A DNA stretch of 34,029 nt from Oscillospiraceae bacterium. Its GTDB lineage: Bacteria; Bacillota; Clostridia; Oscillospirales; Oscillospiraceae. The notes under the pieces are model-generated. The model did no database searches, was not told the origin of the DNA, and saw nothing but the letters and a program-made list of their open reading frames with translations. Below are positions 23,618 to 31,206 of this stretch, one piece after another (the first letter of the stretch is position 1; every line of letters starts with the position of its first letter). The stretch is from the NCBI GenBank assembly GCA_017887695.1, contig JAGHHM010000157.1, positions 1 through 34,029 on the forward strand, read 5' to 3'. Both the position numbers and the translations under genes were made by a program.

Positions 23618-24964
23618 TTATACTTCTCCTTTCCCCGCCCCGCGGCGGGCGTCCAGTTCTATACGGATGGTCTCGATCTGAGATGACCGAAGCCGATAGA
23701 GCAGCATGGGCAAAATGGCCAGCAGGAAGCACAGCGCCGGCACCACATAGACGATAGCACTGAAGCCCAGGCGCACTGTATCGTTGGGGGCCATATTATC
23801 CTTATAGTGCATCCATGTCAGGGACACACCCAGCAGTCCCTTGGCAATGGTGGCGCTGAGCTTGTTGAGGAAGGTATTCATGGAGAACACCACGCCCTCT
23901 CCCCGGAAACCCAGCTTGTACTCAGCGTAGTCGATGGCATCCATAAGCATGGAGGTGCTGGTGATGGTGGTAACGCCGGTGAAGGCGAAGCTGATCCCCA
24001 ACAACACCAGGCTCACCACTACGCCGCTATCCACCAGGAAGGGCACTGCGCTGGCCGCCGCTCCCGCCAGGCAGGAGATAATAAAGATGTACTTCTTGTC
24101 AAACCGGCGGATCAAAGCCGGCGATGCCGCCATGCCGGAGATCATGCCCAGCACCAGGCTCAACCCGATATAGGTGACATAACCGGAGTCCCCCCAAACG
24201 TACACAGCAAAGTACATCTGGGCCACCTGGCGGACGTTGTTGACCATGTTGACAATAAGGAGGGCCACCATCAGGGCCTTCAGGGGGCCGTTATCCAGGA
24301 TGGTGTGGATATTGCGGCGGAAGGGCACCCCCTTGGGCGGCGGCTCGATCCGCTCCCGCAGCACAAAGCCGCTGAGCACCATCAGCACCGCTCCCAGGCC
24401 CGCCACTACCAGGGCCGCCGCCGTGTAAGCCCCGGCGCTGCGCTCGCCGCCAAAGGCGTTGAGCAGAGCCACGCTGCCCACGGAGATGATCACCGTACCC
24501 ACCGTACCGCCGATCTTCCCCAGGGTCACCATTCCGTTTTTCTCGTTGGGATCCCGGGAGGACACTGACGAGATGGCCCAGATGGGAATGTCATAAACAG
24601 TATAGGACATACCCCAAAGCACATAGCACACCGCCGCCACCGCCACCGTGCCGGCGGCGGAGCCGCCAAAGTTTACAAAGCACAACACTGTGGCAACCGC
24701 TACCACTACCGGACCGATCAGCAGATAGGGCCGAAACTTGCCCCAACGGGTCTTTGTCATGTCCGCCAGCATCCCCATAAGGATGTCGTTGACCGCATCC
24801 CAGAGGCTGGCCGTCACCATAATGACGGTCACCGTCTCGGAAGGAATGCGCAGTAGGTCTGTGAAGAAAAACATGACATACATGGCCACAAAGCTGTAAA
24901 TCATGTTCTGCCCCAGGAGGCTCCCAGTATAGGTCAGCTTCTCGCCCAGCGAGATCTTTTGCAT
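23618..24964 (-). CDS. GPH-family (MelB-like) glycoside/cation symporter
   Basis: A 448-residue membrane protein of MFS size with about 12 hydrophobic segments. The N-terminal LGEKLTYTGSLLGQNMIYSF and the loop after helix 2 (SLWDAVNDILMGMLADMTKTRWGKFRPYLL) are the classic GPH/MelB marks, including the acidic residues in the cation-site region. The DAIDYAEYKLGFRGEGVVFS stretch near residue 340 is also typical. The ATG at 24964 is preferred to a GTG 9 bp upstream because GAGGAG lies 9 bp before it. Such carriers import glycosides or hexuronides with Na+ or H+. Neighbouring kinase and deacetylase genes suggest an amino-sugar substrate. Confidence 0.9.
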   Translation of the reverse strand: MQKISLGEKLTYTGSLLGQNMIYSFVAMYVMFFFTDLLRIPSETVTVIMVTASLWDAVNDILMGMLADMTKTRWGKFRPYLLIGPVVVAVATVLCFVNFGGSAAGTVAVAAVCYVLWGMSYTVYDIPIWAISSVSSRDPNEKNGMVTLGKIGGTVGTVIISVGSVALLNAFGGERSAGAYTAAALVVAGLGAVLMVLSGFVLRERIEPPPKGVPFRRNIHTILDNGPLKALMVALLIVNMVNNVRQVAQMYFAVYVWGDSGYVTYIGLSLVLGMISGMAASPALIRRFDKKYIFIISCLAGAAASAVPFLVDSGVVVSLVLLGISFAFTGVTTITSTSMLMDAIDYAEYKLGFRGEGVVFSMNTFLNKLSATIAKGLLGVSLTWMHYKDNMAPNDTVRLGFSAIVYVVPALCFLLAILPMLLYRLRSSQIETIRIELDARRGAGKGEV

Positions 24965-24985
24965 ACGCTCCACTCCTCTTTCTTT

Positions 24986-25924
24986 TTACTCCGGCAGCAG
25001 TCTTTCTCCCGCTGCCCGCAGGGCCAGGCGCAGCCCGCCCTCCGCCGGGGTCAGCTGCCCGCTTTCCGGCAAAATGGCCTGCCGCAGCTCAAAGGGCAGC
25101 TTCTCCTCCACCCGCTTGGCGTAATCCCTGTTTTTCATGCAGCCTCCCGCCAGCACCAGGTGGAAGCTCTCCCCCATCTGGTGATCCATCCGTCGATAGA
25201 CTGCTGTCAGCAGCGCCGAAAGGTGGGTGCTGCCCTCATCCAGGATCTGCTCCCGCAGAGGTTCCGGCTCCTCCCACTTCAGCAGCGGAGCCGCCAGGGC
25301 AGCTACCTTGTCGCACTGGGTGATATCCGCTGCCTTCTCCGGCAGGTTCTCCAGGCGCTCCGCCCCCAAAGCCTGCGCTATCGCCGGGAACCAAGGGGCC
25401 CAGGAACCCCAGCCATCGCAGTATCCCAGCGCTGCCGCAAGGCATCGGCTGCCCAGCCAGTAGCCGCTGCCCAAGTCGCTGAAGCCGTAGCCCCAGCCAC
25501 CGGCCCGGGTAACCTTTCCCCGGCTGTCCACCCCCATCACAATGGAACCAGTACCCGCAATAAGCACCATTCCCGGCGGCTCCGCCCCGGCGTAAAAAGC
25601 TAACACCGCGTCGTTGCACAGGGTATATTGTCCCTGCGAGAACCCCAGGCCTTCGATCATATTCCGAAGCAGACTCTCATCCCGGGGACTATCGCAGCCT
25701 GAGAGCCCGAACACCCCGTGTCCCACCGCCTCAGGGCCTATGCCCGCCTGCTCCCACAGCATCTGAAGTCCGGCACCCAGGTTAGCCCGTGCAGCGGCCT
25801 CCCCTACGGATTTCACGCTGGACGGGCCGCTCTTTACCCGCAGCTGCTTGGAGCCATCCTGGCTTCGCAGCAAAAACTCCGTTTTTGTGCCGCCGCCGTC
25901 CACAGACAGATAATACTCAGACAT
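24986..25924 (-). CDS. BadF/BadG-type N-acetylglucosamine kinase-like protein
   Basis: A 312-residue ASKHA-fold kinase. The phosphate-1 motif is VDGGGTKTEF at residues 8-17. A second nucleotide motif AGTGSIVMG follows near residue 123, and the C-terminal LVLAGGCMKN is the adenosine motif. These match the BadF/BadG/BcrA ATPase family that includes eukaryotic GlcNAc kinase and bacterial muramic/glucosamine kinases. The context favours phosphorylation of an amino sugar over the benzoyl-CoA or dehydratase-activase role, which needs an iron-sulfur CxG motif not seen here. It is the first gene of the operon, with a perfect TTGACA promoter upstream. Confidence 0.85.
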   Translation of the reverse strand: MSEYYLSVDGGGTKTEFLLRSQDGSKQLRVKSGPSSVKSVGEAAARANLGAGLQMLWEQAGIGPEAVGHGVFGLSGCDSPRDESLLRNMIEGLGFSQGQYTLCNDAVLAFYAGAEPPGMVLIAGTGSIVMGVDSRGKVTRAGGWGYGFSDLGSGYWLGSRCLAAALGYCDGWGSWAPWFPAIAQALGAERLENLPEKAADITQCDKVAALAAPLLKWEEPEPLREQILDEGSTHLSALLTAVYRRMDHQMGESFHLVLAGGCMKNRDYAKRVEEKLPFELRQAILPESGQLTPAEGGLRLALRAAGERLLPE

Positions 25925-25955
25925 AGCCCCTCCCTGTTATTTCATAGTACCTACT

Positions 25956-25984
25956 ACCATACACAGGCAAATTACCCCTGTCAA
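25956..25984 (-). promoter_or_regulatory. Promoter of the amino-sugar operon
   Basis: On the minus strand a perfect TTGACA (25979-25984), a 17-bp spacer and TATGGT (25956-25961, four of six) lie about 32 bp before the kinase start codon. Confidence 0.7.
25963..25981. promoter_or_regulatory. Possible operator: ACAGG-N9-CCTGT in the kinase promoter
   Basis: ACAGG (25963-25967) and CCTGT (25977-25981) form an interrupted palindrome inside the promoter spacer and the edge of the -35. No regulator gene is adjacent, so the binding protein is unknown. Confidence 0.35.
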
Positions 25985-26115
25985 TATCCCCTTGAATTTT
26001 CCTCCTGACAGCCAGAAGTTTTGCCATTAGGCGAACCGATCTCGGCAGAATTTCCGTTCTCCACCCTCAGCTTTCTTCTGATGGAACAGGAATAAATATT
26101 TCGGATAGATTCCTC

Positions 26116-26144
26116 TTGCCTTTTTGTGTGGAACCATGTAGAAT
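26116..26144 (+). promoter_or_regulatory. Promoter candidate for the MATE exporter
   Basis: TTGCCT (26116-26121), a 17-bp spacer and TAGAAT (26139-26144, five of six) lie 52 bp before the chosen start codon. Confidence 0.55.
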
Positions 26145-26196
26145 TTTCCCTGCGGCATTCATTGTCCGCTTCAGTTTCCTGATACGGAGGGATTTT

Positions 26197-27543
26197 ATGC
26201 GTATACCCCGCCAGACAGGCGACATCACGCAGGGCGTGATTTGGAAGCAACTGCTGTATTTCTTCTTTCCCCTTTGGTTCGGAACTTTTTTCCAGCAGCT
26301 TTACAACACAGTAGATACGGTGGTGGTGGGACGTTTTGTGGGAACCACCGCTTTGGCTGCTGTGGGCTCTACCGGTGTGGTTGCCAACCTCACAGTGGGC
26401 ATTTTTACCGGCCTCTCCAGCGGCGCTGTGGTAGCCATTGCCCAACGGTACGGCGCCCGGCAGGACGAAGAAGTCCGCAAAAGTGTCCATACAGCCATGC
26501 TGCTCTCCCTGCTCATCGGCGCCTTTTTCACCGTTGTAGGCTATGTCCTTACCCCCTGGTCCCTGCGTGCCATGGGTACCACAGAGGACGCTCTTCCCGG
26601 TGCCATTCTCTATCTCCAGATCTATTTTCTCGGCATGATTCCCAATGTGGTATATAACATGGGAACCGGTGTCCTGCGGGCTGTGGGAGACTCCAAGCGG
26701 CCGCTGTACTTCCTGATTGCCGCTTCTTTATGCAATATTGTTCTGGATCTCCTGCTGGTGGTAGTTTTCCACATGGGAGTGGCCGGTGTGGCCATTGCTA
26801 CTGTCTGCTCTCAGATCCTCTCCGCTGTACTGGTGGTCCTCTCCCTAATGTCCGTCAAGGGTGAAGCCTTCCGCCTGGTTCCCCGGGAACTGCGCTTCCA
26901 TGCCCAGCCCTTTGAGGCCATTATGCTCATCGGCATTCCCACCGCTCTCCAGTCTGTGATGTACAGCTTTTCCAACATTGTTATTCAGGCTGCCATCAAC
27001 TTCTTTGGCACCAATGCCGTGGCCGCCTGGACCGCCTACGGGAAAATGGATATCCTGTTCTGGATGACACTTACCGCTATGTCTCAGGCTCTTACCACCT
27101 TTGCCGGCCAAAACTACGGTGCCGGGAAATACGACCGACTGAAAAAAGGCGTCCATGTTTCCGTAGCGATGACCGCTGGCTTCACCGTGTTTATCACCAT
27201 CGTTATGGTTCTCCTGGCACGCCCCATCCTTTCCATTTTTACCCCGGATCCCGAGGTGTTGGAGATTGGCGTTGGAATGGTTCAGTTCCTTGCCCCCTGC
27301 TATATCACCTATATTCTGGTGGAACTGCTCCCCGGAGCAATTCGCGGCGCAGGCAAATCCATGATTCCTATGTTGATTTCTGTATTTGGCGTATGTGGCC
27401 TGCGGCTATTATGGCTTTTTGTCGCTGTTCCAGCCTACCATACTATTGAAATGGTAGAAGCCAGCTATCCCATTACCTGGATTGTTACCTCAGTATCTAT
27501 TTACATCTATTATCGGTTTGGACACTGGCTGGAGAAAAAATAG
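26197..27543 (+). CDS. MATE-family multidrug/metabolite efflux transporter
   Basis: A 448-residue protein with about 12 membrane segments in two related halves. Family marks are GDITQGVIWKQLLYFFFPLWFGTFFQQLYNT at the start, VVGRFVGTTALAAVG, and QNYGAGKYDRLKKGV at the beginning of the second half. The open frame extends 27 codons upstream, but the ATG at 26197 has a GGAGG site 7 bp away and begins at the conserved N-terminus. The protein exchanges cations for organic compounds at the cytoplasmic membrane. It is transcribed alone, between a promoter at 26116 and a bidirectional terminator at 27561. The substrate is unknown. Confidence 0.94.
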   Translation: MRIPRQTGDITQGVIWKQLLYFFFPLWFGTFFQQLYNTVDTVVVGRFVGTTALAAVGSTGVVANLTVGIFTGLSSGAVVAIAQRYGARQDEEVRKSVHTAMLLSLLIGAFFTVVGYVLTPWSLRAMGTTEDALPGAILYLQIYFLGMIPNVVYNMGTGVLRAVGDSKRPLYFLIAASLCNIVLDLLLVVVFHMGVAGVAIATVCSQILSAVLVVLSLMSVKGEAFRLVPRELRFHAQPFEAIMLIGIPTALQSVMYSFSNIVIQAAINFFGTNAVAAWTAYGKMDILFWMTLTAMSQALTTFAGQNYGAGKYDRLKKGVHVSVAMTAGFTVFITIVMVLLARPILSIFTPDPEVLEIGVGMVQFLAPCYITYILVELLPGAIRGAGKSMIPMLISVFGVCGLRLLWLFVAVPAYHTIEMVEASYPITWIVTSVSIYIYYRFGHWLEKK

Positions 27544-27560
27544 TGCCTGTGAACCAATAA

Positions 27561-27607
27561 AAAGGCCCCTGCGGAAACCCGGTTACTCCGGTTCCGCAGG
27601 GGCCTTT
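27561..27607. terminator. Bidirectional terminator between the MATE gene and the dlt-like operon
   Basis: AAAGGCCCCTGCGGAA (27561-27576) pairs perfectly with 27592-27607, with an inner CCGG/CCGG pairing. Flanking A and T runs serve both strands. It lies between converging genes. Confidence 0.92.
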
Positions 27608-27622
27608 ATCGTTATCACCGTA

Positions 27623-28192
27623 TCACTGCTGGGGCAGAACCGCAAGGTACTCAATAGAGGTGATCGCACCGTCTTCAAACAGGATCGACAGCTGGCTGTC
27701 CCCACGAGTGTAGGTGCACTGATCGTACTCCTCTGTGTAATCCTCGCCATAGGCGGCAATCATATCCTCTTTCGTGCCGCCGATCTCCAGGCCTTCAGGA
27801 GTGGAAACAGCATCACTGGTCAAAACCACAGAGGATACATAGTTAACATCATTCAGCGGATAGGTGTTGATCTGAAACCCATCATAGGTATAGATCCAGT
27901 CCGTCCCCTGGAAAGCACAGCTGGGCGCATCGAAGGCGGAAATGGGCTCTCCCAGAGCCTCCACAATAGGATCTGCCTCAGCGTTCATCTTGATCTCCAC
28001 ACCATTGCTAGTAAATATAAAGAGAGATGTCTCCTGGTTTTCATCACCGGTTTCACCGCTGTTTTGCCCGTTGGTATTGCTGTTGTTGTCGGTCTGGTTG
28101 TTCCCACCATTCCCACCGCACCCTGCCAGCAGGGCAAAGCACAGCATCAGCGCCAGCAATAGGGCAGAGAGTTTCTTTACGTCATGTTTCAT
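27623..28192 (-). CDS. Lipoprotein with two related domains, last gene of the dlt-like operon
   Basis: A 189-residue protein with a lipoprotein signal (lipobox LLAGC, lipidated C25), then an N/G/T-rich linker to about residue 55. Two segments of similar pattern follow: SNGVEIKMNAEADPIVEALG and PEGLEIGGTKEDMIAAYGED. Each is followed by strands containing an aromatic or acidic turn, suggesting a duplicated small alpha/beta domain like that in SmpA/BLIP-type proteins. It would be anchored on the outer face of the membrane. An AAAGGAG site precedes the ATG, 27 bp after the SGNH-like gene. I do not know its function. Its place in the operon suggests an accessory role in surface modification. Confidence 0.8.
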   Translation of the reverse strand: MKHDVKKLSALLLALMLCFALLAGCGGNGGNNQTDNNSNTNGQNSGETGDENQETSLFIFTSNGVEIKMNAEADPIVEALGEPISAFDAPSCAFQGTDWIYTYDGFQINTYPLNDVNYVSSVVLTSDAVSTPEGLEIGGTKEDMIAAYGEDYTEEYDQCTYTRGDSQLSILFEDGAITSIEYLAVLPQQ

Positions 28193-28219
28193 GGTAATTC
28201 TCCTTTACTTGGTTGCTTT

Positions 28220-29299
28220 TTACTCCCCAGCAGGAATTTGACTGCCTGGAGTGGTAGCCCGGGTCAGATAGCCTTTTTCCGCCAGCTCCGCGTATTGTGC
28301 TTCCGCCTGGGCATGATAATCCGCACACTTTTCCGCCCAAACAGCGGAAAGCTCCTCGTCCTCCCGGCGATCGGGGACCCCAGCCTCCCGGAGAATCGTT
28401 CCAAAGTAATCGGACAGCTTCTCCGCACCGCTGAGATTCAAATGCAGTCCCTGGTCGTAGGTATCCGTGGAAAAGTCCAAACCGATCTCATCGATATGGT
28501 CCAGGAAATTGATATAGGTAAGGCCGTATTCCGCGGCGTAATCCACCATCTGCTGATCCCATTCGTCATACCAGTGAGGATAGAGGCTGGGGGCCTTAAT
28601 AAGGATCAGCTCCACACCTTTCTCCTCGCAGAGGAGCCGGATCTTGTCCAGATACTCATAGCATACGTCAGCAAACTGGTAGTTGGCCAGCTTCTTGGGT
28701 TCCGGCAAGGTTTCTACCGGCCGCACATCCGCCCGCATCAGGAAACCATTGTGGCTGAGGGTATCCTGATGGAAGAGATAGCGGAAGTCCGAAGCTGTCA
28801 GCTCGCTCCAGCGGCTATGGTAGCGGAAGAAGGGGAAAATATAGCTCAGAAGGGTTTCATCCTCCATCTTCGAGGCCAGCACCGCCTGGATTTTGTTCAC
28901 CGAGAGGGGCAGATCATCCAGGGCCATACGGTTATAGGCTTCGCTTTGGGGCTCGCTGTACTGCATGGACAGCACGTTGAATACAACCACCTTAGGCGTC
29001 TCCCGCTCCAAGGTGTCCTTGAGGGTATAGTAGGAATGCCAGATCAACTGCTGGGGGCTGCCCCGGATGTAGCTGGTGACTCCGTAATTCTCCCACAGGG
29101 TAATGGGGGAGAAATTCTCGTACACCTCGCAGTCCCCCACAAAAATGACGTCGTGCTCGGTGGTTTCCTGATAATACTCCCGTACCAAAGCGCCGTCGGG
29201 GATGCCGTCCATATACTTAGGCACCAGCAGGGCCTGGAGAAGGAAGAAGGCGCCCACCCATATAAGGGCAATCCCTCCCCATTTGAGGATACGTTTCAT
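28220..29299 (-). CDS. SGNH/DltD-like membrane-anchored protein
   Basis: A 359-residue protein with one N-terminal membrane segment (about residues 8-26) and an extracellular SGNH-hydrolase-like domain. Block I reads FVGDCEVYENFSP, so C57 occupies the place where a nucleophilic Ser is expected (GDS/GSS). The C-terminal block DQGLHLNLSG supplies D282 and H286 in the usual D-x-x-x-H spacing. Middle regions (VELILIKAPSLYPHW) also fit DltD-type proteins. In teichoic-acid D-alanylation, DltD transfers or handles the aminoacyl group outside the cell. An AAGGAG site precedes the ATG, 12 bp after the MBOAT gene. Length is somewhat shorter than canonical DltD. The Cys may define a variant chemistry or a subfamily. 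Confidence 0.82.
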   Translation of the reverse strand: MKRILKWGGIALIWVGAFFLLQALLVPKYMDGIPDGALVREYYQETTEHDVIFVGDCEVYENFSPITLWENYGVTSYIRGSPQQLIWHSYYTLKDTLERETPKVVVFNVLSMQYSEPQSEAYNRMALDDLPLSVNKIQAVLASKMEDETLLSYIFPFFRYHSRWSELTASDFRYLFHQDTLSHNGFLMRADVRPVETLPEPKKLANYQFADVCYEYLDKIRLLCEEKGVELILIKAPSLYPHWYDEWDQQMVDYAAEYGLTYINFLDHIDEIGLDFSTDTYDQGLHLNLSGAEKLSDYFGTILREAGVPDRREDEELSAVWAEKCADYHAQAEAQYAELAEKGYLTRATTPGSQIPAGE

Positions 29300-29311
29300 G
29301 GATGCTCCTTG

Positions 29312-30904
29312 TCAGAATTGATTGTAAATAAACTGGCTGGCGTCATAGCCCACGCCGTAGGCGCCAAATACCAGCACCGCAAAGGTCAGGCCAAAGGCCA
29401 CGGCATATCGCGCCGCCGCAGGCGCACGCTCCAGCTGCTCCCGGACGCTGCCCCGGCGCTGCCGGAGGCTGACCCCCAGCATTAATAGGCAGCCCAGCCC
29501 CGCCACGATCCAATCTCCGGTACCAAGCCCCAGCTCCAGCAGGGAGCCGTCAAACAGAGGCGTCAGGGAAAAGCGGGTAAAAATAGTACCCACCATAGAG
29601 AAAGTGAGGGGCACGTCCCGGTAGCAATCCAGGGAGCGGAGGGCACTCATCAGCCAGAAAGTCCGCACCACCTGAAACAGCCGCCAGCCAAAGGTAGCCC
29701 CCAACCTGGGAAACCGCTCATGGAAACGGTGATACAGCGGGGCACACTCCTGGGAAATGATGATGACCACACCGTTGAGAAGTCCCCAGACGATGAAGTT
29801 CCAGCTGGCTCCGTGCCAGATACCGGTGGCAAACCATGTGATGAGGGTAGCGAGATACACCGGCACCCGTTTGCCCAGCTCCGGTCCCAGCAGAGAGCGG
29901 GATTTTTTGGAAATAGACAGCATGGGCTTTGACACCGATACGGGATAGAAGATGTAGTCCCTAAACCAGGTGCCCATGGTGATGTGCCAGCGCCGCCAGT
30001 ATTCCTCAATGTTCTTGGAGAAATAGGGACGGATGAAGTTCTCCTTTACCGGCACTCCCAAGGTGCTGGCAATACCGATGGTGATGTCGATGCCGCCGGT
30101 AAAGTCGGCATACAGCTCCAGGGCATAGAGGAACATGCCGATGAGGACAAAAATGCCGTCGTAGGTTTCCGGCGCGCCGATAATCGCCGTAACAGCGGTA
30201 AGGAGCCGATCGGCCACTACCATCTTCTTGAAGTAGCCCCAAAGGATCCGCTGGAGGCCAAAGGACACCGTCCGGCGGTCAAAGGGATGCTCTCCCAACA
30301 GGTGAGGGGCCAGATCATCGTAACGGCTGATGGGGCCCTGGACCAGCTGTGGGAAAAAGGAAACAAACAGGGCGAACCGGGGCAGGTTCTCCTGAGGGGG
30401 ATACTTGCCCCGGTAGACATCGATTACATAGCCGATGGTCTGGAAGGTATAAAAGGAAATGCCCATGGGCAGCAGCAGATCCACCAGCTGGAGCTGTCCG
30501 CCGCCAAAAAGGGCGGAAATGGCGTTGATATTGACAATGGCGAAGTTGGTATACTTGAGCACTGCCAAAATACCGAAGTTCAGCAGTAGAGCCGCCAGGA
30601 ACCACCCCAGCTTTTTCTTCTTCACCCGTGCCTTATACGCCTTTTTCTCCTCGGAGGTCAGTGCCTCCTTCCTGGCCTTCAGATAGGCGCTCTGCCGCTT
30701 CTGGAGCCGATCCATCTGCAGGGAAGCATACCAGCAGGTCACCGTGGTAACGGCAATGAAAATAAGGCAGCCCCAGCCTGCAAAGGCATAGAACACATAG
30801 CTTGCCGCCAGCAGCAGCATCCACTGGAACCGTTTGGGCACCAGGTAATACAGCGGAAACAGGATGGCCAGGAACAGGATAAATCCAAATGAGGTAAACA
30901 GCAT
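29312..30904 (-). CDS. MBOAT-family O-acyltransferase (DltB/AlgI-like)
   Basis: A 530-residue membrane protein with roughly ten or more hydrophobic segments. MBOAT marks are LLPMGISFYTFQTIGYVID, FVSFFPQLVQGPI and EYWRRWHITMGTWFRDYIFYP. The catalytic histidine is H364 in GIWHGASWNF. It is nearer AlgI in length than canonical DltB (about 400), and has a basic cytosolic loop with KKAYKARVKKKK near residue 85. MBOAT proteins move an acyl group from a carrier or CoA to an extracytoplasmic acceptor. The upstream carrier protein and adenylating enzyme suggest an aminoacyl donor, as in Dlt systems. The ribosome site is weak (AAGGA 13 bp away), and the gene starts 46 bp after the carrier gene. Confidence 0.92.
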   Translation of the reverse strand: MLFTSFGFILFLAILFPLYYLVPKRFQWMLLLAASYVFYAFAGWGCLIFIAVTTVTCWYASLQMDRLQKRQSAYLKARKEALTSEEKKAYKARVKKKKLGWFLAALLLNFGILAVLKYTNFAIVNINAISALFGGGQLQLVDLLLPMGISFYTFQTIGYVIDVYRGKYPPQENLPRFALFVSFFPQLVQGPISRYDDLAPHLLGEHPFDRRTVSFGLQRILWGYFKKMVVADRLLTAVTAIIGAPETYDGIFVLIGMFLYALELYADFTGGIDITIGIASTLGVPVKENFIRPYFSKNIEEYWRRWHITMGTWFRDYIFYPVSVSKPMLSISKKSRSLLGPELGKRVPVYLATLITWFATGIWHGASWNFIVWGLLNGVVIIISQECAPLYHRFHERFPRLGATFGWRLFQVVRTFWLMSALRSLDCYRDVPLTFSMVGTIFTRFSLTPLFDGSLLELGLGTGDWIVAGLGCLLMLGVSLRQRRGSVREQLERAPAAARYAVAFGLTFAVLVFGAYGVGYDASQFIYNQF

Positions 30905-30950
30905 GTCGTTTCAGCAATCCTTATGAGAATTTCCGTCTTCCGGCCGGGAA

Positions 30951-31187
30951 TCAGTCCTCGTCGGACAGCCGCTCCACCAGTTCAAAGAGGGCCTGGGCGG
31001 AATTGAAATTCTCCGGAACGATCTCTCCGGCGGGGATAGACACATCAAAATTGGCGCTGATCTCAGTGACGATGCTGACAATATCAAAGGAATCCAGTAC
31101 CTTATTATCAATCAGGCCTGTCTCTTCAGCAAAGTTTACTTCCGGGTGAAGGTCATTGAGGATTTCCAGCAGTTCATCAAAAGTCAT
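30951..31187 (-). CDS. Small carrier protein (DltC-like, phosphopantetheine-binding)
   Basis: A 78-residue acidic helical protein of carrier-protein size. S33 in KVLDSFDIVSIVTE is the phosphopantetheine attachment serine, and the surrounding helix-2 pattern fits DltC/ACP proteins. The frame is open further upstream, but the ATG at 31187 has AAAGGAG 7 bp before it. It starts 19 bp after the adenylating-enzyme gene and precedes the MBOAT gene. It would hold the activated amino acid as a thioester and deliver it to the MBOAT protein at the membrane. A general fatty-acid role is unlikely from context. Confidence 0.9.
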   Translation of the reverse strand: MTFDELLEILNDLHPEVNFAEETGLIDNKVLDSFDIVSIVTEISANFDVSIPAGEIVPENFNSAQALFELVERLSDED

Positions 31188-31206
31188 GGTCGTTCTCCTT
31201 TCTCTT

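Noticed and set aside
26116..26196. 27-codon N-terminal extension of the MATE protein
   Set aside because: It would start inside the predicted promoter. The GGAGG site and the conserved N-terminus support the start at 26197.
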